A DNA stretch of 64,000 nucleotides from Galerina marginata (lineage: Eukaryota > Basidiomycota > Agaricomycetes > Agaricales > Galerinaceae): the NCBI GenBank assembly GCA_023014335.1, contig JAECYW010000016.1, positions 1,426,001 through 1,490,000 on the forward strand, in the 5' to 3' direction. A model generated the notes under the pieces. The model saw only the letters and a list, made by a program, of their open reading frames with translations, did not search any database and had not been told where the DNA came from. Shown here one piece after another: positions 1 to 10,935 of this stretch (position 1 is its first letter; each line of letters starts with the position of its first letter). The translations under genes and the position numbers were made by a program.

Positions 1-361
1 GTCTCTCATTTCCTCTTTTTCTATTTCTCCTCTTGCTTTGTTCTCTCTTAACACGGTCGGATCCATACCAACTTCCTATATATCAATCTCCACTCCATAA
101 ACTACTACATTCTACTAGTTACAGCATCACATAGCCGCCATGCTCATCCTACCGCCTATCCAATTTCAGTCCGCTCGTTTCAGTGCCATCACCGTGTATG
201 ATATAATTACAATCCCGTTATTGTTATTTGAAATGCTGAAGGTTATATGCCTGTCCTACAAATAATTATCTATTGATTTGGCGACCAGATGCACAATAAA
301 AAAGAAGGGGAGGGCGTTAACACTGGGCGCAAGAACGATTTTTCGGAGGTGAAAAATATGA

Positions 362-1021
362 TACAGTATTTGACCGGTCCTTTGTACACCATGGGTCCTT
401 TGTACACTACAACTTTCCTCAATGGAAACGGCTACAAATGCAATAAAATATGTTCTGACTCATAGAAATACTCTTTACATACCTTCGAAACAGCGAATTT
501 ACGGGGGAAGGACGGTGTGAAATCTGTGACGTCAAGAATACCTGATTTGGTCATTTTCATCAAATGTGTATTTCTCATTTTGGTAGGCATTATTCAAGCC
601 CGAACACCAGTTAAATTGTATTCAGAACACTCACACCAATCAGTTAAACTATCTACTAAAGAAATTAAGAAAATGCACCAAAAACTCGTGGAGAAAATCG
701 CAAATTACTGTCGGAGGGGGGAAAAGGGGGATGACAGGTAAGTACGTAAGCATCATGGTAATTGACCCAATTGAGTTGAGTCATTATAGATTTGTAATGA
801 ACGCCGGTGTCCAAAGGAGCCGATTTGCTTGTTTTTCAGCACGTCCTCTCGCAACTTCATTATCTTCATTCTACCAGCACGGATTTCTTTGAAAATTGGT
901 ACATAAGTGCTTAAGATGTATATCTAGAATTATATGAAAAAATATTCTAAGAAATATGCTTATTAACCTTTTAATTAGCCTAATACATTTTTTCCGTACA
1001 AAGGACCGGTCAAATACTGTA
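362..1021. mobile_element. Non-autonomous Tc1/mariner-like element (MITE-like)
   Basis: Two perfect 24-bp terminal inverted repeats lie at 364-387 and 996-1019. The left end begins CAGTATTTGACCGG and the right end is its exact reverse complement. Both ends are flanked by TA (362-363 and 1020-1021), the target-site duplication of Tc1/mariner/pogo elements, and CAGT-type ends are known in that superfamily. The inner 12 bases of the left terminus (GGTCCTTTGTAC) are repeated at 394-405. The 656-bp interior is AT-rich and has no transposase-sized frame; a 74-codon frame at 517-741 resembles nothing I know. I infer a deletion derivative mobilised in trans by an element elsewhere in the genome. Confidence 0.75.
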
Positions 1022-1064
1022 CTCATCCATTAGAAAATTATGACTGTTTGAATTCCATAATTGT

Positions 1065-1123
1065 ATTACCTTATGGAGTACCGAAAAAATATATGGAGTA
1101 CCGACGGTACTCCATAAGGTAAT
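1065..1123. repeat. Inverted repeat next to the MITE
   Basis: A perfect 19-bp inverted repeat, left arm 1065-1083 (ATTACCTTATGGAGTACCG) and right arm 1105-1123. The 21-bp spacer contains a further copy of ATGGAGTACCG. It lies 44 bp outside the right end of the MITE. It could be a hairpin, a relic of two abutting terminal repeats from another small element, or a protein-binding palindrome. The structure is seen directly; the role is unknown. Confidence 0.6.
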
Positions 1124-4100
1124 ATATTTTTGGGTTTCGAATATTCATAATTTTTTAATGAATGAGAATCATATTTTTAGAGTTCGAAAAGCACCTTTTG
1201 CGCGTAGTGTAAGTAAATTCGAACACTTGACCCCCACACACCAGAAACTTCAGCTAGAAATTCTTGATCTCCTTACAACTCTCATTTCCAAGCATACAGC
1301 ACGGTTTATTGAGAAATCGGCTAGACACGTTGGAAAAGAAGCAAAGGGTCGGAGGCAAGAATTTCTTGAAATAGCTTGGGCATGGGGGTGACGACGAGTT
1401 TAGCTGTGGGGTATGTGTGTAGGTATCAAGGTAGTGTTAATATCGACTCGAAAACTCGGAAAACGGCTAGGCGCAATGGAAAACGAGGTGGCACCAGAGG
1501 CGCTTGGGAGGAAAATGAAAATCGATGGTCAATCGATGGCCGCGAGCTTAGCAATACCTTGCACAGAAGAAACTCTAAACACACCCTAGTTCTGGGAAAC
1601 GTCTCTACGCAGCCAGCGCAATTAGACAAATTTCGATGGCTGCGAGAAAAGCGGGAGGCTGAGGGCAAAGATAGAGTTTCTTGGATACAGTTTGCCTCTG
1701 AAGAGCCCGGGCCAGATGGTGAATTCCGTGTCCAGGTTCGAGAAGCACAGTTTATTGAAATCTCTGTCTTGCGCGGTCTTTTTATATTCTCAAAAATTCA
1801 GGCCATCTTATTGTGTGGCCCTTGTATTGTTCTCTTGAATGTTTCAGGTGTTGTCCGTGATGTCATTATTATGTTTAGACGCCCACCGCAAGCGGCAATT
1901 ATTTCTATTATTAGTTCACTGCGCTGGCTAGACCGGCGAAATTCACAATATTCACGATTCATTAGGAACCCATTTGGACGAGAATTTTGTTCGTTCGTAC
2001 CAAAAGGTTTCTTCTATTTTTTTGTGGGCTTGTAATTTATTTTGACCTTAGCTGGTCTATTGTTAATTCTAGTAAACTCCCGGTCCAACCATCACAACTA
2101 AATTCCAATCGTGTATCTAGTCCATTTCGATCCTGAAAGACAAGTAAACAAAAGGGCCATACCCTCGAGCCTTCTTTGAATTGTGGGCAACGCAAATTGC
2201 GCAGGCATAAGTATAGAAAACTCAACCGTAGTTGCTCCGCGGGTCACCGCAGCAGATTGAACACAGAAAAAATTACCGCTTGCGGTGTACGATTAAACAA
2301 TGACACTAGGTCAAGACCCGAGACGTCAAGAGAGCAACGCAATACATGCCGCCATCGCGATATGCATTCCACACAATAAGGAAGACTCCAGTTTTAGGTA
2401 TGAAGGCTGCCGTAGAAACAAAGTCCAACAAAGTGCATCGCGAACTCCGAATCCGTCAGCAACGCTTCGGACCTAGTCCATTCATGATCATGAGTAAAGT
2501 AAGGGTGCAAAAAACTGGATTGTTGCCTCAGATGTATATACCCAATTGTATTAATTGTTCGGAAATTTCATGTGATTTTTTCTCGTTGGTGCCACTTGTT
2601 GAGCCGTCTTTTTGTTCATAAATTATATTCAGAACTTACAATAAAATATTGCCAGTTACCAATGGCCCAACCTTGGCCCAACCACCAGGAAGTAACATTG
2701 GTCGCGTCCATTTCGTATCGTTTCCAGAGTGGGGAATGCCATCAAATGTAAATAGTGAAAGTTAGTGATGATAAAATTTCTACGTTCGCTCGCTAGTGGT
2801 CACTACTTTCTATTATATGGAAGGGGAAAATGTCAGGAATTGAAAATTGGGTTGCTCACCCCCGCACAAGGAATTTATAGTCTTTTGAGGTCTTGCTTCG
2901 CTATGACTTGCGACTTACTCGGGCGTCTTCTGTCGCCGCGGCCGAAGATGATGTCATACACGATTTTGCAGCACCGGCACCTCTTAGACGCCCATGGGCG
3001 GTATCTTTCTTTCTATTTTTGTTATTCTGAGCTTCGGCTGATTCCTTGCCCACATCTCTGCCATTCTGAACTCGAGCTTACATAGGCTGTATTATATATT
3101 TGTCATGAAGACTTTCCGGAGACATGGACTTCTTGACCCTTGACGTTGCCTAATTGGCAGGATGAATGGTTCTGGTGATCCGTCAGCAGGGGTGCAGGTG
3201 CTGCGGTTCTGTTATTTTAGTTTGATACACAGCTCGGTCCTAAGTTTTGAACATTAGAACACTTCATTGCCACTGTCGGTGTCGCGAATTCACTTTATCC
3301 AGTTGCGTTCTTCGGGCTTGCCGCTTGTCGTCGATAGCTGTTTCTGTAGAGACTTAAATTCGCGTTTCAACTAAATTCACGTTTCAACTAGGGTCAAGAA
3401 TGGAATCCAAAATATTTAGGCTTTTAATGCAAGTACGGGGTGTTGAACAGCGAGCGGTCGAGCCTGTATCGTTTTGGGCATGGGCGGCGATGGACGGGCT
3501 CGGGTAGCGTATACGGGACCGAACGGGCCGAAGGAAGGTGTCCGTCAAAGTCAACGGTGTTGGCTCTTTTTTTAACCTCTTCGCCCTTGCACACGTTCCC
3601 CTCGCCTCCCCACTCGCCGGCTACATTCGCGGGCGCTCGACGACGACGGTGCCACCAAGGACTGCACGCGACTCGGAACATTCGCTGAAGTCGCCAGTGA
3701 AGCATCAAAGGAACGGCGTAAAGGAGACTCGTGGTAGCACATCGAGGTCGGTTGGCCTCTATTGCGTGTGGTGCCGGCGTGCGAGCTGACCTTGGTCTAT
3801 CATACCCCCTTTTTTATCACCTCCGTCGTCATTTTGCGTCACCCCCGTTCCGTCTAGTTCTATTGACAGAGTGCAGGTTAGGCTCTTGTTATCGCGCAGG
3901 GCTGGTCGCAGACTCGCAGTGAGTTTTAGTTTCCTTATTTTTGGCTGTATCATGATGTCGATGGATGGATGGATGAGAGTCAGCTGGCTGATGAGATCAA
4001 TGAAATTGGGTTGGCTGGGAAGGCTCTTCATGATTGGATTTCTCGGATTTTTCATTTGGGCAAGCAGCACCGGGCCAGGACGTCTTTTCGCGAGCTTTAG

Positions 4101-4933
4101 CCGGTGCTCATGCGACCCTGGCTGGGTTGTCACACTGCACGTCCGCCGACATTACATCTGCTGCTGCTTGTCTGTCTTCTGTCTATCTGTCGCCGACTGA
4201 CGTTCATCTTCGTCGCCAGGTCCCAAGGTCTTTTTTTGACCGTTCATTTCACGCCCCCCTTGCATTAGGTGGGGTCGAGGCTGCCGGCTCAGACTTTTTT
4301 TATATCCCAGTCGACCCCTGCGGCTTTGCCGTATTTTTGTGCGTCCAGTAAAAAAAGAGTGGGCCTCCTGCACTTCGCCGTTCGTCCGTCCGGCAGCAAT
4401 CACATCATCATCATCAAAGCATTGTGCAGTGTTAGATTAAAGCTGCGCACGCTCTCACGTCTGAATTCATTTTCATCGTTTGCTTGCTTTTTTTGGTGAA
4501 CACCCTACTTCCCTTCAATTCGAAGGGCTTGGTCTTCTTCGTGCCAATTTAGCTTTCGTGCGTGCGTGAATCTCCTCTTTCTATTTTTTAAAATTGCCGG
4601 CGAAGGGCAGCCATTACGCTTTTGCTTGGTTTGGACTTGGATTACGAATTGCGAGCGATTTCAGCTAACGCGTACTTTTTCTTATCAGCACGTCTGCTAC
4701 CACCACCACCACCACCGCATTCCCCGCCATCCCACCCCAATCCCCTTCCTTCGACCTTGGTCTTCGTGCAGCCCACTCGGGGATTGCCCGGTGTCCGCCT
4801 GCCCCATCCGTCTCATTAGGATCGATAATTAGGCTTATCAACGCCTCGCCCACCACCCGCCCTCGTACACTAATAGCCGACTAAAAGCGACACGCGGAAA
4901 TTTTAGAGAAGCAGCAGACAAAAGGCAGCAGCG
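1124..4933. other. Gene-poor region and GATA-gene leader
   Basis: I see no convincing gene here. The longest open frame (1376-2035, 219 codons) has no recognisable motif. A 17-bp unit (AAATTCGCGTTTCAACT, one mismatch between copies) is tandemly repeated at 3356-3389. From about 3440 to 4933 the plus strand becomes rich in pyrimidine runs and CCACCACC stretches, as is usual for promoters and 5' leaders of highly expressed or regulated basidiomycete genes. I infer that this stretch is the promoter and 5' UTR of the GATA factor. Confidence 0.45.
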
Positions 4934-7900
4934 ATGTCCTCTTCTGACGGCCGGTATTCACTCTATCACCCCACCTCGTCTGGCGGAGGGAGCGCTGCCA
5001 GCATGAATTACGAGCCGTACCCGCCCTACACTCACCCACCCCCACCTCCGCTGAGCAGCAGCACGACCTCGCACTCGCATTCGCACCACCCGCAGCATTT
5101 GCCGCCCCCTCCGACATCTTCCTCGTCCTCCTCATCGCATCTGCCACCACCATCGTCGTCCTCTTCCTCCGCCTCGGCGTATGAGCATTATCAGCACCAG
5201 CAGCACCAACAGATACTGCACGCTCCGCCTCTACGGACCGCCCGGTCCTCTACTTCAAACTCAAACTCGCATTCGAATTCGGTCTACCCTCCTCCCTCGA
5301 GTCACTCGCATCTACCACCACCGTCATCCTTGGCTTCGTCTTCATATGGTGGGTATGTGAACAGCACCCCACTACCCCCACCTCCGACGACTTCGAGCTC
5401 GAGCTCGGGCTACCCACCCCAGCACCAGTGGACACCACCGCCCCCGCCGCTGAGTGCGTCGCCCGATACGACAGCTACAAGTAGCAGCGCCACTGGGCAT
5501 ACGAGTGGAAGCAGCTGGGCGCATCAGCCGCATTATTCGTCGTCGTCTTCGTCGCACCATCCCCCAACTTCATCGTCACCCTCGTATGGCGCACCACCAC
5601 CTTCGTCTTCATCGTCTACTCTCTCAGCACACTCGCGTCCGTCGCATGGGCATGGACACGGGCCGTCGTCGAGCTCGCAGAGTCAGAGTCAGAGTGGTCA
5701 TAGGTTGGAGCACCGGTTGAGCAATGCGACACCGACACCGGGGCATAGTGGACATGGGCACGCTCCGGCGACGTCTTCATCGCTCTCGCATTCGCATGGG
5801 CATCGGCTGTCGAGTGGATCTATTACTGGCTCTGGAGGAGGGTCGGGGTCGGGGTCAGGGTCGGGAGGGTATAGTTTGGGGTCGACATCTGGGTCGGGTT
5901 CGGGGCTTGGGTCAGGGCTGGGGTCGGGATTGGGCACCTCAGTCTCGGGATCGAGGCGGTCGTTGGCTGTCCCACTGCACCTGACAAACTCGACGTCGTC
6001 GAATGCGTCTTCTGCGCCAGATGATAGGCATTATCACCACCAACAGCAGCACACACAGCATCAGCAGTCGCCTCTCCCGCCGCCGCCCCCGACTTTGCAT
6101 CATCAGCCACCACACCATCAACAGCAGCAACAGCAACACCCACAGCATCAGCAGCATCAGCAATATTCCCATAATGTCAATGTAACTGCCACCTCAACTG
6201 CAAGCACGAATGTATCTGTATCCTCGCTTCATCACTCGCAGCACTTGCCCCCTCCGTCCCATCTTCAGAGTTCGCAATCACAGTCACACCTACACCAACC
6301 GCAGCACCAACCACAACACCCGCCCCAACCTCAGTCTCACCCGCCGCCTCCGTCGCACCAGACTCAAAACCAGAGCCAGAGTCAAAGCCACTCGCAACAT
6401 GCCCCGCCCCATCATCAACAGCATCCGCACTCGCAACCCTCGCACCAGCCACCCCCACACCAGATGACGCCCCTGCCACCGCCGCCCGCGCCGCTCCCGA
6501 CGACGGCGTCGCCGATGCAGCTGCAGCATGTGCCCCAGCCTCCGCATGTGTATTCGTATGGGAGTCGGTATCCTGCACCGGCTCCCACTCAAAGCCATAG
6601 TCAGAGTCAGAGTACCGGGGCGAGTGCATCGACCTCGACATCTGCCACAGGGTATCAGAGCCAGAGCCAACAACAGAGCTCAAGCCAGAGTCAGTCGCCA
6701 TACCCACCCCCGACGACTGCCCAGCAGCATCAGTACCGACAGCCGGTGCCGTTGCCTTCGCCGCAACAATTACAGTCCCAACAACAGCAGCCTCAGCCTC
6801 AACAGTCGCAGCAGCCCCAGACGGTGCAACCCCAGCAGCTGTCGGTGCACCCGCCGCATCTGCAACACCAACAGCACTATGCGCAGCCCCAGCCGACACC
6901 GACACCTCAGCCGCAGCCCCCGCCACCTCCTCAGTCGTCGCAGCCGTCGCATGGTAGTAATAAGCGGAGGAGAGGGAGGGATATGACTCTTACACCTGCG
7001 CCTGCTCCTACTCCAGCTCCGCCGTCCGGCGGGTATGGGCAGAGCCAGCAGTACCAGCAACCTCAGTCTCAACCTCAACCTCAGTACCAGCAGCAACAAC
7101 CGCCACACCAATCACAACAGCAACCGCCGCATCAACCACAGCAACAACAACCACCGCAACACCCACACCCGCCGCCGATAACTGCACACCACCCGCACCC
7201 GCCGCCGATAACTGCGCATCACCAGCCTCAGCACCCGCCGCCGATTACGGCGCATCACCAGCAGGGGCAAGGGCCGCCTCCGCCTGTTCATGCGCATCAG
7301 TCGGGTCAGCAGCAGCAGCAGCAGGGGGGGTATGCGGTGCCTGGAACGAGTGCGAATGGACATGAACACGGGACTGGGTCAGCGGGAGGACAGGCGCTTT
7401 TTGATTTTACCAAGGTGAGTTTCTGAGTTTTTTGGTGTTTGTGGTTAGTTCGTTTTTCGTTTTTCGTTCTTGATGTGTCGTGATATTGGAAGATAAGGGT
7501 CGGGCAGGGGACCGAATGGCGGAACGGACAGTCTGTGGTGTCGGCAGATTCTTACGATTGAGTTCTTTGGTCTTGTGCTGCTTTTCGGAAGTTGCTTTTG
7601 AGCTTGACTTCGGGCTTTTGGGAAATTTATGATTTTTCTTGGAAGGGGACCGAACGACGGCAACTGCTCCCTGCTTCTTCCTTTGCTCCTTTTTCCCTTG
7701 GTTTTTTGTGACGATGGGAGGATGCTGTCGCGAATTATGCGTTCCACGTCCATATTTAGACCACGGTCTTTTCTGGAGGACGTCATTTTTATTCATTAGT
7801 TTTGCTGACTTCTCAGGCTCTTCGTTTTGCTTCATTTACTTTTTTTTCTCGCCTACAATCATGAACCAAGTACTGACTTCAACAATTCCACTCTGTTTTG

Positions 7901-9119
7901 CTTGGAATTATTTGTTTCCGCCAACAGCTGCTTGACCCCTACCGTTCTATCCTTGATCGAGTGGATGGCCCACACATCAACGGCTCTGGCCCTGGCCGGC
8001 CAGGATCCTCGGCGTCGACTTCCACCGTCGGCGGAACCGCGAATGGCTCTGCGAATGGCACATTGACCCCAGAAGCGATGGACCGCATGCTGCAGAACGC
8101 AATGCTTGGTATGCAGATGCTTGACGCGGCGCTGAAGCAGGCGCAGGCCGTAGGCGTCGGTGCTGGTGTAGGCGCGGGTGGTAGTGGGAGTAGTGCTGTG
8201 AGTAGCGGGGCGACGACGAACTCACTGGCAGGTGCTGTGCCTCCGACAGCGCCATCGACGGCTGGGTCGTCCCCATCCAATCATTCGATTTCGCATTCGC
8301 ATTCTTATGGGCAGCAGACGCAGCATGGGCATGGGCGCAGTGTGTCGACGTCGCCGAAGATGGCGGCGGATACCAAGGAGGATGTGATGCGGATGGTTGT
8401 TGATGAGCCGAGTGGGTCTGCACCCGTGCCTGCTGGGAAAGGCATGAAGACGGAGAGTGTGTCTGGTAAAGAAGGCGTGAATGGTACGAGCGGCGGTTCG
8501 GAGCGGTCGAAGCGGCAGGTGTGTACTCCTTTTCATTTTTTTTTTCATTTTCTCTATTACTTTTGCTTCCGTTGATGCGGCTCTTTGGAAGTTTCGTGCC
8601 TTTTTCTCTGCCGCATTTATTGACTTTACGTCCTCAGAAAACAGCAGACGACGGTCCTGCGGATGGGCAGACGTGCCTGGGTTGTGGTGCTACTTCCACA
8701 CCTGAATGGCGCAGAGGACCAATGGGTACATATTGTCTCCTTACATTCTCCCCTTCATTTCGATTCTCTAACACTATCCTGACATGTAACAGGCCCGAGG
8801 ACACTCTGCAACGCGTGTGGACTTGTTTATGCCAAGATGGTAAGCCTCTTATTTCCTTCTCAAATCCTGTTCTGACCTTTGTTCGTATGCTTTTGTGCAG
8901 ATCAAAAAACGCTTCAAGGAAAAACCGACCAACCCCAAAAAGGGTGGAAGCAGCGGCAGTGGAAGCGGTAAAACTGGCGGAGGGACGACTAAGGTGCTGA
9001 GCACCGGTATTGGGGGCCAGATGCACGTTATTGGTCCTGCCGATGATTCAGTAGATGAGATCAGTGATGATGATGACGATTATGGGTCGCAGGGTCGGAG
9101 GAGCGAGGTTCCTGATTGA
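4934..9119 (+). CDS. GATA-type zinc-finger transcription factor
   Basis: Five exons: 4934-7414, 7928-8518, 8638-8725, 8793-8839 and 8901-9119; phases agree and give 1141 residues. Residues 1-827 (exon 1) are low complexity, rich in Ser, Pro, Gln and His, with a threefold PPPITAHH repeat near 7165-7256. Exon 2 begins with an ordered-looking stretch (LLDPYRSILDR) and a short helix-forming segment. The GATA finger, residues 1037-1062, is split over exons 3 and 4: C-X2-C-X18-C-X2-C with [20 protein letters not shown], followed by a basic tail (IKKRFKEK). The 18-residue loop is the type seen in white-collar-type and plant factors, but I see no PAS domain, so WC-2 is unlikely. It should be a nuclear protein binding GATA sites. 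Intron 1 is 513 bp, ten times the local norm. The end is acidic (DEISDDDDDYG). The ATG at 4934 is the first in frame. Confidence 0.9.
7415..7927 (+). other. Unusually long (513 bp) intron of the GATA gene
   Basis: Donor GTGAGT at 7415 and acceptor CCAACAG ending at 7927 join two codon-complete exons. Other introns in the window are about 47-120 bp. It is T-rich and has no coding content that I can see. It could hold regulatory elements or an alternative promoter, since the DNA-binding part is encoded entirely downstream of it. Confidence 0.7.
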
Positions 9120-10935
9120 TTCACGATTTCTCCTCATTGGTGTCTGGATGGGATAACGCTGGTTTTTCTTGGTTGCTTCAAGTCGCTGGGCCGTTGGTTT
9201 CGTCCGTCGTTTTTTACCCTTATCTTGCACTGCTGCTACGCTGATTGCTTGCTGTCTCGTTCTCGCTCAGAGCTATTTTAACTGTCTTGTTATCGATCCT
9301 CGTTTCCCGTCACCCCCTCTCCCTCTCACCCCCTTGCCCCATCAGACAATGCTTCTGCGTCCATATATTATACGTCACTGCCACTGCTGCATCTCTTTTT
9401 CTTTTCCTCAACCCCTTCACTCGTCTATTTCTTGCTGCGCATAGATTTTACCCATACTTAGTAGTAGTGGTCACGCATTTTCACTTCAAGTTGCTTGGTG
9501 TATATTTATCAACTTTGGGCCTTTTGCTTCTATCTTTCTCTTTCTTGTCGCTGTTGTTGTCAAGCTGTTATCTTGGTATGTAATATATTGTAATCCTCGC
9601 TATTAAGCGATACTACTCTCATGAACTGGTGGCAGGAACCGTTTTACATAGGACCGGGGCCTCAGATCTGCGTCGAGCTGCCAGTAGATTAGGTGTTCAG
9701 ATCCCATCAGTGGCTGTGTGAATTCCGGGCTATTGAATTCTGAATTAGGCGCCCTCTATATATGCTACTCTAAGCCAGCGATAGGTATATTCCCGGTCGT
9801 GCTTCGAATTGACGACTTATCTCCAAGACCCGCCATATCGTCCTTCGGTTATGACCTTCCAGCAGACAACAAGACGTGTAACTCTTGGGCCGACTCCGCC
9901 TGCAAAAATCCGGGCGAGCTGAACAAGAACTTTGGCAGTTGGGCCAGCTTGTACTTATACTACTTACGACCAACTTACGACCACTCAGATTTTTTCGGTA
10001 GCATCGATGAATTGGACGGCAGAAAGTGAGGTGACCGTGTTACGGTCACCTCGTGGACTCCCAAAGAATTTCAAAGGAACTACTGTGAATCTGCTGCTGT
10101 GAGATCCGACCTACGCATGTGAGTGGCTTTTATGCGCACCATTTACGTTGTGCTCTCTGATCAGCACACGTAGGCACTTTCCTCTCCTGCAAAGGACCCT
10201 CAAAAATCTCGCCTTCCGGTCCTCTTTAAGTGGCAAGTGACAAGGCGTGCTTCCTGATGCTCCCAGTCACCGAAATCAGTGCGACCAGATCGAACTGGCA
10301 TTGCGTGTGGGGATATATTGAAACAAAAAGACATTAAGAAACTTGAAGATTCATTGCCGAGGGCAAAAAAAATCGACCGATGAATTTCATCCTAGTCAAA
10401 GGGGAGAATAACTTTGTAAGACCTTCTCGATATGCGTTATTTACAGCCTTCGACATGGCGTAGGCAGACTGTGATATGCTTAAAGGATTGTTGAATTTGA
10501 AGGTGGTTGAAATCAGAGGATAAAGGAACTCGTGGACTTCGAATTATTCGTATTAAATATCAGTACCCTGTCTGGGCGGAAATTTCTGACGGTAACTTAC
10601 TGGTAAATTGCTGCGTTGTAAATTTACTTACGAAAAGTTAACTTCGTCGAATGCGCCTGGCTGAGAATGAATGTGCGATATATCCAGGATATATCAGAAA
10701 ATGAATTTATTAGCGTCTCACAAGCTAATATGCCGAACGAACGAACTCTGGCTACGTATTCAATGGATCATTATATTAGCGCCACTGGCGTTCCTGGCTT
10801 TCCGTCTAGAAAAGGATATAATTTCCATATGTGTAGCAGATTGATTGGCTGAGTATTACATTTTGTATTATAGAAGGTCTAGATACAAGTCGACAGGCGG
10901 AAGAGACGAAATCCAGTAAAGGTAATACACACTAT
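9120..10935. other. Intergenic region between convergent genes
   Basis: This is the shared 3' flank of the GATA gene (plus) and the dehydrogenase with the Met-rich tail (minus). The first 500 bp are T-rich and look like 3' UTR. I find no gene: the open frames, at most 112 codons (9245-9583; another of 103 codons at 9718-10029), show no known motif. A perfect short hairpin occurs at 10028-10052. Confidence 0.5.
10028..10052. repeat. Perfect 11-bp-arm hairpin
   Basis: GAGGTGACCGT (10028-10038), a three-base loop, then the exact complement ACGGTCACCTC (10042-10052). It is an isolated palindrome in non-coding DNA between convergent genes. It could form a stem-loop in a 3' transcript or be a binding site; I have no evidence for either. 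Confidence 0.5.

Noticed and set aside
1376..2035. 219-codon frame near the left end
   Set aside because: No motif, no coding-like composition; the ATG lies at the end of another random frame. Not enough to call a gene.
6177..6926. 249-codon minus-strand frame inside GATA exon 1
   Set aside because: Antisense of low-complexity coding DNA; its Ala/Val/Gly-rich translation is what codon-biased Ser/Pro/Gln/His sequence gives in reverse. The same holds for the shorter frames around it.
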